64,000 bases of DNA, taken from positions 868,001-932,000 of the forward strand of contig NZ_CP094526.1 of NCBI RefSeq assembly GCF_029910095.1, written 5' to 3'. Shown here one piece after another: positions 16,829 through 24,473 of this stretch. A program made the position numbers and the translations under genes. The stretch is from Bradyrhizobium sp. ISRA464 (GTDB taxonomy: Bacteria > Pseudomonadota > Alphaproteobacteria > Rhizobiales > Xanthobacteraceae). Under the pieces are notes generated by a model. The model made no database searches, was not told the origin of the DNA, and saw only the letters and a program-made list of their open reading frames with translations. Each line of letters starts with the position of its first letter. Within the stretch, counting starts at the first letter, position 1.

Positions 16829-18151
16829 GTGAAGTTCGGCTGGAAAGTTCTGCAGCTCGCCGCCGCAGCGGCCCTTCTGCTTGTGTCGCCCGCGCAAGCC
16901 AAGACCGATATCATGTGGTGGCACGCGATGTCGGGCGAGCTCGGCAAGCAGGTCGAGAAGCTCGCCGCCGATTTCAACGCTTCGCAATCCGATTACCGGA
17001 TAGTGCCGGCTTACAAGGGCAACTATACCGAGACCGTCACCGCCGCGATCTTTGCATTCCGCTCGCGCAGCCAGCCGGCGATCGTTCAGGTCAACGAGAT
17101 CGCCACCGCCACCATGATGGCGGCGCGCGGTGCCATCTATCCGGTATTCGAGCTGATGCGCGATCAGTCGGAGGCGTTCACGCCATCGGACTACCTGCCT
17201 GCGGTCGCCGGCTATTACGCCGATGTCGACGGCAACATGCTGTCGTTCCCGTTCAATGCCTCGACGCCGATCCTCTACTACAACAAGGACATGTTCCGCT
17301 CGGCCGGGCTCGATCCGGACGTGGCGCCGAAGACCTGGCCCGACGTCGGCGTCGCGGCGAAGCGGCTGCGCGCGGCGGGCATGATGTGCGGGATGACGAC
17401 GTCATGGCCGTCCTGGATCAATATCGAGAATTTTTCCGCCTTCCATAATCTGCCGATCGCAACCCGGACGAACGGCTTCGGCGGGCTGGACGCGCAGCTG
17501 ATCTTCAACAACCCGATCGTGGTGCGTCACATCGCGCAGCTCGCGGAGTGGCAGACGACGAAGATCTTCGACTATAGCGGCCGCGGGCAGGCGGCGGAGC
17601 CGCGTTTTCAGAAGGGCGAATGCGGCATCTTCATCGGCTCGTCGGGCACGCGCGCCGACATCAAGGCCAATTCGAAGTTCGAGATCGGCTACGGCATGAT
17701 GCCGTATTATCCCGATGTGCAGGGCGCGCCGCAGAACTCGATCATCGGCGGCGCCACGCTATGGGTGCTGCGCGACCGTCCGCCCGCCGAATATGCCGGG
17801 GTAGCGAAGTTCTTCGCCTATCTGTCGCGGCCCGAGGTGCAGGCCGCCTGGCACCAGAACACCGGCTATCTGCCGATCACCCGCGCCGCGTTCGATCTCA
17901 CCCGTGCGCAGGGCTTCTACGACCGCAATCCCGGAACCTCCATTTCAATCGAGCAGATCACGCTGAAGCGGCCGACCGACAATTCGAAGGGCATCCGGCT
18001 CGGCTCGTTCGTTCTGATCCGCGAGGTGATCGAGGAGGAGCTCGAGCAGGTCTTTGCCGGCAAGCGAACCCCGCAGGCCGCTATGGACAACGCCGTCGAG
18101 CGCGGCAACCATCTGCTGCGCCAGTTCGAGCGCGCCAATCCGGATCAGTGA
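16829..18151 (+). CDS. ugpB: sn-Glycerol-3-phosphate ABC transporter binding protein
   Basis: A 440-residue periplasmic binding protein that captures sn-glycerol-3-phosphate or its diesters for the UgpAEC importer. The GTG at 16829 gives a clean signal peptide (KFGWKVLQLAAAAALLLVSPAQA); an upstream GTG at 16787 would put 14 hydrophilic residues before it. The mature protein follows E. coli UgpB closely: WWHAMSGELGKQVEKLA, YKGNYTETV, NASTPILYYNKDMF, NAIIGG-like QNSIIGGATLWV, and AVERGNHLLRQFERAN at the end. UgpA, UgpE and UgpC are not in the window, so this is an orphan or paralogous component. Confidence 0.9.
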   Translation: MKFGWKVLQLAAAAALLLVSPAQAKTDIMWWHAMSGELGKQVEKLAADFNASQSDYRIVPAYKGNYTETVTAAIFAFRSRSQPAIVQVNEIATATMMAARGAIYPVFELMRDQSEAFTPSDYLPAVAGYYADVDGNMLSFPFNASTPILYYNKDMFRSAGLDPDVAPKTWPDVGVAAKRLRAAGMMCGMTTSWPSWINIENFSAFHNLPIATRTNGFGGLDAQLIFNNPIVVRHIAQLAEWQTTKIFDYSGRGQAAEPRFQKGECGIFIGSSGTRADIKANSKFEIGYGMMPYYPDVQGAPQNSIIGGATLWVLRDRPPAEYAGVAKFFAYLSRPEVQAAWHQNTGYLPITRAAFDLTRAQGFYDRNPGTSISIEQITLKRPTDNSKGIRLGSFVLIREVIEEELEQVFAGKRTPQAAMDNAVERGNHLLRQFERANPDQ

Positions 18152-18173
18152 GGCGCAGCGACCTTTGTTCCTC

Positions 18174-18249
18174 CCGTCATTGCGAGCGAAGCAATCCATC
18201 GTACCACGGAGAAATCGATTGCTTCGTCGCTTCGCTCCTCGCAATGACG
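18174..18249. repeat. REP-like palindrome (CGTCATTGCGAG class)
   Basis: The arms CGTCATTGCGAGCGAAGCAA and TTCGCTCCTCGCAATGACG enclose a short variable centre. The same class recurs at 39979-40064 and 46120-46237. It lies between ugpB and the kinase-like gene, ending 9 bases before the latter's ATG. Confidence 0.8.
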
Positions 18250-18257
18250 GCTGACCC

Positions 18258-19211
18258 ATGACGTCGGTCCTCCCACTCCTCACCGACTACGACACCTATC
18301 GCGCCTGGCGCGGCGACACCTCGCGCTGGCTGCCGGTTGCGCGCGAGATCGCCGATGGCCACGGGCTGCGGTGCGATGCACCGCATGTGTTCTCGACCGG
18401 CACGAATCTCGTCATCGGGATCGGTGACGATCTGATCCTCAAGATCTTCCCGCCATTCCTGCGTCCGCAATTCGTCTCCGAGCGCGCCGCACTGATGCAG
18501 TTGCGCGGCAGGCTCTGCATTCCGATTCCCGAGATCGCAGCCGTCGGCGAGCGCGACCGCTGGCCCTATCTCGTCATCACCCGTCTCGCCGGCGTCGTGG
18601 GCTCGGAGGTGTGGCCGTCGCTGCCCGACGCGCAGAAGGAGCGCGTGCTCACCGAGATCGGCGCTGTGATCGCCGAGGTGCAGCGCGTGCCGCCGGGCGC
18701 GCTCTCGGCGATCGAGCCGCGCTGGGATGTGTACATGCGCGGGCAGATCGCGCAATGCAGGGCCCGCCACGAGCGGCTCGGACTGCCGCAGAAATTGCTC
18801 GCCGGGCTCGACGATCTGCTGCGCGACGCCGCTGAGCTGATCCCGATGAATGCGCCGCCGGTGATCCTGGTCGGCGAGTACATCCCGGAGAATTTCCTGC
18901 TGGCGCGGAGCGGCGACGGCTGGCATGTCGCCGGGCTGTTCGACTTCGGCGACGTGCAGACCGGGTGGGGCGAGTACGACCTGCTCGGCCCGAGCGCGTT
19001 CATGGCGGCCGGCCATCTGCGCCGGGTGCGCAGCCTGTTCGACGGCTTCGGCATTTCACGCGAGGACGTGACGTTCGCGCTGAAGCGGCGGCTGATGGCG
19101 CTGATGCTGCTGCACCGGGCGTCAGATCCCGTCAGGCACATCTGCATCGAAGGCTGGCCGGAGAAGGTCGGCGACCTCGTGCAGTTGCTGGAGCTGATCT
19201 GGCCCGACTAA
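18258..19211 (+). CDS. APH-like phosphotransferase with altered catalytic motif
   Basis: A 317-residue protein of the aminoglycoside/choline phosphotransferase fold. The N-lobe has TGTNLVIGIGDDLILKIFPP, with a likely ATP-binding Lys at 62, and the region aligned to the metal loop reads LFDFGD (D229). The catalytic loop, usually HGDxxxxN, reads V205-G-E-Y-I-P-E-N212, so the His is lost and the catalytic Asp is replaced by Glu. It may be a kinase of atypical mechanism, a pseudokinase, or active on an unusual substrate. It is a single gene after ugpB, separated by a REP palindrome; no resistance phenotype should be assumed. Confidence 0.75.
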   Translation: MTSVLPLLTDYDTYRAWRGDTSRWLPVAREIADGHGLRCDAPHVFSTGTNLVIGIGDDLILKIFPPFLRPQFVSERAALMQLRGRLCIPIPEIAAVGERDRWPYLVITRLAGVVGSEVWPSLPDAQKERVLTEIGAVIAEVQRVPPGALSAIEPRWDVYMRGQIAQCRARHERLGLPQKLLAGLDDLLRDAAELIPMNAPPVILVGEYIPENFLLARSGDGWHVAGLFDFGDVQTGWGEYDLLGPSAFMAAGHLRRVRSLFDGFGISREDVTFALKRRLMALMLLHRASDPVRHICIEGWPEKVGDLVQLLELIWPD

Positions 19212-19241
19212 TGGCGCGGCCTGATCAAGCTTGCCGAATCG

Positions 19242-19772
19242 TCAGGTGAAGCTGGAGAGGATCTGCAGCAGCCGCTCGCGGTTCTCCTTGCCGATCTTGT
19301 CGGCCACATGCCGCTCGTGCTTGGCGGCGAGCCGCTTGAACTGCGACAGGGCGGCTTTGCCTGATACGGTCAGGTGCAGCGCATGGGAACGGCGGTCGGT
19401 GGCGGACGCGCTGCGGCTGACGAAGTCGCGTTCCTCGAGGCTGTCGAGCAGATGCACCAGCCGCGCCCGCTCGATCCCAAGCCGTTTTGCCACCGCCATC
19501 TGGCTGAGCCCAGGATTGGCGCCGACCACGGTCATGACCGAGTACTGAGTCGGGCGGATATCGACCGCAGCAAGCGTCTTGATGAAGTCCTGGAAGATCC
19601 AGAGCTGGAAACGCCGCACCGCGTAGCCGGCGTGGCCGACCAGCGCGTCGAGGCCGATCTCGCCGTCCACGTCGTCGCCGTGTGCGCCGCCGTTCGCGCT
19701 GCGCGCCGAGGGGCGGCGGATTGCCGCTCCCGGTCGGGCCGCCCTGCGCGCCGCCTGTTGTTTCCTCGCCAT
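19242..19772 (-). CDS. MarR-family regulator (likely of feruloyl-CoA synthase)
   Basis: A 176-residue winged-helix regulator. An N-terminal basic, low-complexity stretch (about 1-30) precedes the MarR domain (about 40-170): PTQYSVMTVVGANPGLSQMAVAKRLGIERARLVHLLDSLEERDFVSRSASATDRRSHALHLT shows the recognition helix and wing. It is divergent from feruloyl-CoA synthase with about 150 bases between, which contain a perfect inverted repeat (19809-19829). I infer that it represses the synthase gene and itself, with a hydroxycinnamoyl-CoA as inducer, as for FerR/CouR-type regulators. Confidence 0.88.
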   Translation of the reverse strand: MARKQQAARRAARPGAAIRRPSARSANGGAHGDDVDGEIGLDALVGHAGYAVRRFQLWIFQDFIKTLAAVDIRPTQYSVMTVVGANPGLSQMAVAKRLGIERARLVHLLDSLEERDFVSRSASATDRRSHALHLTVSGKAALSQFKRLAAKHERHVADKIGKENRERLLQILSSFT

Positions 19773-19808
19773 GACCAGATGCTAGCGCGACGCCGTCACG
19801 AGGGAAAG

Positions 19809-19829
19809 ATTGTTGTTGACGACAACAAT
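19809..19829. promoter_or_regulatory. Probable MarR operator
   Basis: ATTGTTGT (19809-19816), 5-base spacer TGACG, ACAACAAT (19822-19829): a perfect inverted repeat in the divergent promoter region of the marR-type gene and feruloyl-CoA synthase. It is AT-rich against the GC-rich surroundings, as expected for an operator. Confidence 0.7.
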
Positions 19830-19923
19830 TGGTGTCCGCAACATTATGGCCAAAGAGCCTGGATGGGACACGCGGCACCTTGCTGCCATGCGATGTCTCC
19901 ACAACACGGGCGAGGAGGAAACC

Positions 19924-21786
19924 ATGACGATGGCCACCGCCAGCGGAGACAATCCGAGCAGCCTGTTCGCGACGCCTGCGATCGTCGCCGATCGCCGCGC
20001 CGATGGCAGCATCCTGGTCCGCTCCACCACGCCGCTGAAGGAAAGCGCCCGCTGCGTCGGCGACTGGCTGGAGCATTGGGCGCGGCAGGCGCCCGATCGC
20101 ATCTTCCTCGGCGAGCGCGGCAATGTTGACGCGCCCTGGACCACCACCACCTATCGCGATGCGCTCGGGATCGTGCGTCGTGCCGCATCCTGGATCCTCG
20201 GGCACGGGCTGAGCGCGGCGCAGCCGCTCGTCATCCTCTCCGACAACAGCATCGACCATGCGCTGTTCGCGCTCGCCGCCCAGCATGTCGGCGTGCCCTC
20301 GGCCGCGATCTCGCCGGCCTATTCGCTGATGTCGAAGGACTTCGACAAGCTGAAGGGCATGGTCAGCCTGCTCGGGCCCGGCGCGATCTATGTCGCGAGC
20401 ACCAAGCCGTTCGCGGCGGCGCTTGCCGCGATCAAGCCGCTGCATCAGGCGACCATCGTCAGCAGCCATCCCGATGATGCCGACGCTTTGCCGTTCCGCA
20501 GCATCGCGACGACGGCGGAAGCTGCTGACGTGGCAACAGCCTTTGCGGCGGTGACGTCAGACACGATCGCAAAATTCCTGTTCACGTCGGGCTCGACAGG
20601 CACGCCGAAGGCGGTGATCAACACCCAGCGCATGCTGACCTCGAGCCAGCAGGCCAAGGCGCAGACCTGGACGTTCCTGGAAGCCTCCGGTGACGATCTG
20701 ATAATCCTGGACTGGCTGCCCTGGAGCCACACCTTCGGCGCCAACCACAATTTCAACCTGGTGCTGCGCAACGGCGGCACGCTCTATATCGACGGCGGCA
20801 AGCCCGCGCCCGGCCTGTTCGCGACCTCGCTCGCCAATCTGCGCAGCGTGGTGCCGACGGTGTATTTCAACGTGCCGCGCGGCTTCGACATGCTGATCGC
20901 GGCGTTGCGCACTGACGAGGAGCTGCGCCGCAGGTTCTTCGATGGGACCAAGTTCGCCTTCTATGCCGGCGCAGCGTTGCCGCAGAACCTCTGGGATGCG
21001 TTGGAGGAGCTGTCGCTTGAGACCGTCGGCCGCCGGCTGCCGATGGTCTCGGCCTGGGGCTCGACCGAGACCTCGCCGCTCGCGACCGATTGCCATTTCC
21101 TCGCAAAGCGCTCCGGCAATATCGGCGTGCCGATCCCCGGCACCGAGCTCAAGCTGGTGCCGTCGGGCGACAAGTTGGAGGTGCGCGTGCGCGGCCCGAA
21201 CGTCACGCCGGGCTACTGGAAGGCGCCCGATCTCACGGCGCAGGCCTTCGACGAGGAGGGATTTTACCTGATCGGCGATGCCGTCACCTTCGCCGATCCA
21301 GACAGGCCCGAGCTCGGCCTGTTCTTCGACGGCCGCGTCGCAGAGGACTTCAAGCTCAATTCCGGCACCTGGGTCAGTGTCGGCACGCTGCGCGTCGCCG
21401 GGATCGCTGCGCTGGCGCCGCTCGCGCAGGACATCGTGGTCACGGGCCATGGCCGCGACGAAGTCCGCTTCCTGGTATTCCCGAATATCGCCGCCTGCCG
21501 CGCGCTGGCCGGGCTACCCGAGAGCGCAAACGCCCGGGAGGTGATCGGCCATCCCGGCGTTCGCAGTGCAATCGCGCAGGGGCTGGCGAAGCTGAAGGCG
21601 CAGGGCGGCCATTCCTCCGGCCATGCCACCCGCGCGCTGCTGCTCACTGAACCCGCCTCCGTCGACGGCGGCGAGATCACCGACAAGGGCTACATCAACC
21701 AGCGCGCCGTGCTGACCCGCCGCGCTGCCGCAGTGGCGGTGTTGCAGGACGATGCATCGCCCGAACCGATCGTTTGCGCGGGCTGA
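19924..21786 (+). CDS. Feruloyl-CoA synthase
   Basis: A 620-residue acyl-CoA synthetase of the ANL superfamily that converts ferulate, p-coumarate or similar acids to CoA thioesters with ATP. The AMP-binding motif FLFTSGSTGTPKAV lies near residue 220. LDWLPWSHTFGANHNFN, YAGAALPQNLWDAL, AWGSTETSPLAT and GVPIPGTELKLVPSGDKLEVRVRGPNVTPGYWK follow as in the feruloyl-CoA synthase subgroup. GRVAEDFKLNSGTWVSVG replaces the usual hinge motif, also subgroup-typical. ATG 19924 has GAGGAGG upstream. No enoyl-CoA hydratase/aldolase or vanillin dehydrogenase is next to it. Confidence 0.9.
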   Translation: MTMATASGDNPSSLFATPAIVADRRADGSILVRSTTPLKESARCVGDWLEHWARQAPDRIFLGERGNVDAPWTTTTYRDALGIVRRAASWILGHGLSAAQPLVILSDNSIDHALFALAAQHVGVPSAAISPAYSLMSKDFDKLKGMVSLLGPGAIYVASTKPFAAALAAIKPLHQATIVSSHPDDADALPFRSIATTAEAADVATAFAAVTSDTIAKFLFTSGSTGTPKAVINTQRMLTSSQQAKAQTWTFLEASGDDLIILDWLPWSHTFGANHNFNLVLRNGGTLYIDGGKPAPGLFATSLANLRSVVPTVYFNVPRGFDMLIAALRTDEELRRRFFDGTKFAFYAGAALPQNLWDALEELSLETVGRRLPMVSAWGSTETSPLATDCHFLAKRSGNIGVPIPGTELKLVPSGDKLEVRVRGPNVTPGYWKAPDLTAQAFDEEGFYLIGDAVTFADPDRPELGLFFDGRVAEDFKLNSGTWVSVGTLRVAGIAALAPLAQDIVVTGHGRDEVRFLVFPNIAACRALAGLPESANAREVIGHPGVRSAIAQGLAKLKAQGGHSSGHATRALLLTEPASVDGGEITDKGYINQRAVLTRRAAAVAVLQDDASPEPIVCAG

Positions 21787-21840
21787 GTTCGTTCGCAACT
21801 ACCGACATTTAGCGCGCCCACCGCCGCCGCATCGGAGGTG

Positions 21841-21970
21841 CGCCCCCTCTCCCGCTTGCGGGGGAGGGTTGGGGTGGGGGTTCTCTCCACGAGTCGTTTC
21901 GTGGAGAGAGCCCCCACCCGGATCGCATCTCGCGATGCGATCCGACCTCCCCCCGCAAGCGGGAGAGGTG
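21841..21970. repeat. Composite REP-like palindrome
   Basis: The outer arms are CCCTCTCCCGCTTGCGGGGG and CCCCCGCAAGCGGGAGAGG. The inner arms are GGGGGTTCTCTCCACGA and TCGTGGAGAGAGCCCCC. It follows the feruloyl-CoA synthase stop by about 55 bases and may terminate its transcript. Confidence 0.7.
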
Positions 21971-22087
21971 AGGCGAAGCCGCGGATATGGCGGTCCGCCC
22001 CATAAAGCTCCAATCAAAATCCCTCGGCCGTCCCCCCGAACCGGTTCCCGCCTGCTTCCTCTCGCCGCGCCGCACACGTCTGTCTTT

Positions 22088-22175
22088 TTAGTTGCCACGG
22101 CAACTAAGCTGTGCGAGTTTTCGCTCCAATCAGGCTCGGCCGGTCAACGGCCTTGCACTTTGGGGAGGACAAATG
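22088..22175 (+). promoter_or_regulatory. Orphan MarR-type operator with ribosome site and ATG but no gene
   Basis: TTAGTTGCC (22088-22096), AC, GGCAACTAA (22099-22107) form a perfect 9-bp inverted repeat. Downstream, GGGGAGGA (22162-22169) precedes ATG at 22173. The frame that follows runs antisense through the next marR gene and has no recognisable domain. The region 21787-22268 otherwise holds only the REP element. It looks like the leftover control region of a lost or displaced gene. Confidence 0.6.
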
Positions 22176-22268
22176 CTGCGCAGCACGGCGCGAACGGCAC
22201 CGATGACTGTCGGAAGCTTGCGGAACGCCGCGGAAGCGCCGGATGGCGCGCTCGGGCCGGCCGTGCGG

Positions 22269-22793
22269 TCAGGTCGGGCTTTGCCCGGTCACGGTGCCGA
22301 GATTCTCGTGCAGCCGGCGCAGCAGGTCGATCAGCACCTCGCGCTCGTCCTTCTTCAGGCAGGACAGCAGCCGCCGCTCGCGCTCCAGCGCCGCGACGAT
22401 CACCTTGTCGTGGACGGCGCGGCCGCGGGCGGTCAGGGTGATCGAATGGGTGCGGCCGTCATCCGGTGCGGTGCGGATCGTCACCAGCCCGCGCTTCTGC
22501 ATCGCCGCGAGGTTGCGGCTGACCGGCCCTTTGTCGAAGCCGATGACGTGGCAGATCCGCGAGGCCGGAATGCCCGGCTCGATTGCAAGCTGCGATATGA
22601 TCCGCCACTCGGTGACGTTGACGCCAAAATTCTTCTGGTAATAGGCGGTTGCGCTGTTCGACAGCTTGTTGGCGATGAAGGTGACGAGCCCCGGCACATA
22701 GCGGTTGAGGTCGAGCAGCGGGCCGTTGGCGGCCTCTGCGGGATCGGCCGGTTTCGGCCGGCGGGGCTTTCGGGGAAGGGGCTGACTGCTCAT
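22269..22793 (-). CDS. MarR-family regulator (divergent from P450)
   Basis: A winged-helix regulator of about 174 residues from the Met at 22793 (MSSQPLPRKPRRPK); Met at 22805 or 22859 is also possible. The MarR core runs from LLDLNRYVPGLVTFIANKLSNSA through VTEWRIISQLAIEPGIPASRICHVIGFDKGPVSRNLAAMQKRGLVTI to the wing APDDGRTHSITLT. It is transcribed divergently from the CYP199-type P450, and a short palindrome lies between. I infer control of the P450-ferredoxin genes by an aromatic acid or CoA ester. Confidence 0.88.
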   Translation of the reverse strand: MSSQPLPRKPRRPKPADPAEAANGPLLDLNRYVPGLVTFIANKLSNSATAYYQKNFGVNVTEWRIISQLAIEPGIPASRICHVIGFDKGPVSRNLAAMQKRGLVTIRTAPDDGRTHSITLTARGRAVHDKVIVAALERERRLLSCLKKDEREVLIDLLRRLHENLGTVTGQSPT

Positions 22794-22844
22794 CTCTCGA
22801 ATCATCGCTGCGAAACCGTTCGGGAGCAATAGACTTGCGCCCTG

Positions 22845-22855
22845 TCTTGACAAGA
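22845..22855. promoter_or_regulatory. Short palindrome in marR/P450 divergent gap
   Basis: TCTTG A CAAGA is a perfect 11-base palindrome, 20 bases before the P450 start. Its position suits an operator for the divergent MarR protein or part of overlapping promoters. Confidence 0.4.
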
Positions 22856-22875
22856 TCAAACCTCGGGAGGTCCTG

Positions 22876-24078
22876 ATGACTGCAACAGCCAGTACGTCCG
22901 TCCCGCATCTCGACGTCGATCCGTTCGCGCTCGAATTCTTCGCCGACCCGTTCCCGACCCATGAGCGGCTGCGCGAGGCCGGGCCGGTGGTCTATCTCGA
23001 CAAGTGGAATGTCTACGGCGTGGCGCGCTACGCCGAGGTCCATGCGGTGCTGAACGATCCCGCGACGTTCTGCTCCAGCCGCGGCGTGGGCTTGAGCGAC
23101 TTTGCCAAGGAGAAGCCGTGGCGGCCGCCAAGCCTGATCCTGGAGGCCGATCCGCCGGCGCATACCCGGACCCGCGCGGTGCTGAGCCGGGTGCTGTCGC
23201 CGACGGTGATGAAGCAGGTCCGCGACCGCTTCGCCGCCACCGCCGAAGCGCGGGTCGACGTGCTGTTGGAGAAGCGGGAGTTCGATGCGATCGCGGACCT
23301 GGCGGAGGCCTATCCGCTGTCGATCTTCCCGGATGCGCTGGGGCTGAAACCGGAGGGGCGCGAGCATCTGCTGCCCTATGCCAGCCTGGTGTTCAACGCC
23401 TTCGGCCCGCCGAACCAGTTGCGGCAGGAGGCGATCGAGCGCTCGGCGCCGCATCAGGCCTATATCGCCGAGCAGTGCCAGCGCGAGAACCTGGCGCCCG
23501 GCGGCTTCGGCGCCTGCATCCATGCCCGGGTCGACGAAGGCGAGATCACCGCGACCGAAGCGCCGCTTTTGGTCCGCTCGCTGCTGTCGGCCGGGCTCGA
23601 CACCACGGTCAACGGCCTCGGCGCCGCGGTCTATTGCCTGGCGCGATTCCCCGATCAGTGGGCGCTCCTGCGCAAGGATCCAAGCCTCGCGCGCAACGCC
23701 TTCGAGGAGGCGGTGCGGTTCGAAAGCCCGGTGCAGACCTTCTTCCGCACCACCGCCCGCGACGTCGAGCTCGGCGGCGCACGCATCCCGGAGGGCGAGA
23801 AGGTGCTGATGTTCCTCGCCGCCGCCAACCGCGATCCGCGGCGGTGGGACAAGCCCGACACCTACGACATCACGCGCCGCACCTCCGGCCATGTCGGCTT
23901 CGGCTCCGGCATCCATATGTGCGTCGGCCAGCTCGTCGCGCGTCTCGAAGGCGAGGTGATGCTGTCGGCGCTGGCGCGCCGCGTCGCCGACATCAGGATC
24001 ACGGGCGAGCCGATGCGCCGCTTCAACAACACACTGCGCGGGCTCGACAGCCTGCCTGTCACAATCACGCCCGTATAG
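22876..24078 (+). CDS. Cytochrome P450, CYP199A family
   Basis: A 400-residue soluble P450 that closely resembles CYP199A enzymes of Rhodopseudomonas, which O-demethylate or oxidise para-substituted benzoates such as 4-methoxybenzoate. Stretches such as GPVVYLDKWNVYGVARYAEVH and FCSSRGVGLSDF match CYP199A4 as I remember it. The I-helix has AGLDTT (D242, T243), the K-helix ExxR is E278-R281, and the heme loop GFGSGIHMCVGQ has the thiolate ligand C349. GGGAGG precedes the ATG. The ferredoxin follows 11 bases later, which gives the electron partner; the ferredoxin reductase is not in the window. Confidence 0.94.
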   Translation: MTATASTSVPHLDVDPFALEFFADPFPTHERLREAGPVVYLDKWNVYGVARYAEVHAVLNDPATFCSSRGVGLSDFAKEKPWRPPSLILEADPPAHTRTRAVLSRVLSPTVMKQVRDRFAATAEARVDVLLEKREFDAIADLAEAYPLSIFPDALGLKPEGREHLLPYASLVFNAFGPPNQLRQEAIERSAPHQAYIAEQCQRENLAPGGFGACIHARVDEGEITATEAPLLVRSLLSAGLDTTVNGLGAAVYCLARFPDQWALLRKDPSLARNAFEEAVRFESPVQTFFRTTARDVELGGARIPEGEKVLMFLAAANRDPRRWDKPDTYDITRRTSGHVGFGSGIHMCVGQLVARLEGEVMLSALARRVADIRITGEPMRRFNNTLRGLDSLPVTITPV

Positions 24079-24089
24079 CGAGGATCTCA

Positions 24090-24413
24090 ATGCCTGCCAT
24101 CACCTTCATCCATCCGAGCGGCGAGAGCACGCGCGTCGAGGCCAATGACGGCGAGAGCGCGATGCAAGCAGCGACCCGCAGCGGCCTCGACGGCATCCTG
24201 GCCGAATGCGGCGGCAACGCGATGTGCGCGACCTGCCACGTCTATGTCGACGAGGCCTGGCTAGCCCGCCTGCCCGAAAGGGGCGACGACGAGGACGCGC
24301 TGCTCGACGGCACCGCCGACGAGCGCCGCGCCAACAGCCGTCTGTCCTGCCAGATCAAGCTGTCAGGCGCGCTCGACGGGCTGGTGCTGCGCCTGCCGGA
24401 ACGGCAGGTCTGA
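24090..24413 (+). CDS. [2Fe-2S] ferredoxin, P450 redox partner
   Basis: A 107-residue adrenodoxin/putidaredoxin-type ferredoxin. The cluster ligands are in AECGGNAMCATCHVYV (three cysteines, about 40-49) and SCQIKL (fourth, about 86). The acidic PERGDDEDALLDG helix (about 62-74) is the usual P450/reductase interaction surface. It follows the P450 by 11 bases and is certainly cotranscribed, matching the P450-ferredoxin pair of Rhodopseudomonas. It delivers electrons to the P450. Confidence 0.93.
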   Translation: MPAITFIHPSGESTRVEANDGESAMQAATRSGLDGILAECGGNAMCATCHVYVDEAWLARLPERGDDEDALLDGTADERRANSRLSCQIKLSGALDGLVLRLPERQV

Positions 24414-24473
24414 CGCTTTTCAGTTAGCCGGCGCGATGCCGGCGTAAGACCTGATACAAGGGAGGGGGAGACA

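Noticed and set aside
18258..19211. Aminoglycoside resistance gene
   Set aside because: The fold fits, but the catalytic loop is altered and the context is metabolic, so resistance is not supported.
22173..22832. Plus-strand gene following the orphan operator and GGGGAGGA site
   Set aside because: After the first about 30 codons it runs antisense through the marR gene with shadow-like composition. I kept the control signals as a finding but not the gene.
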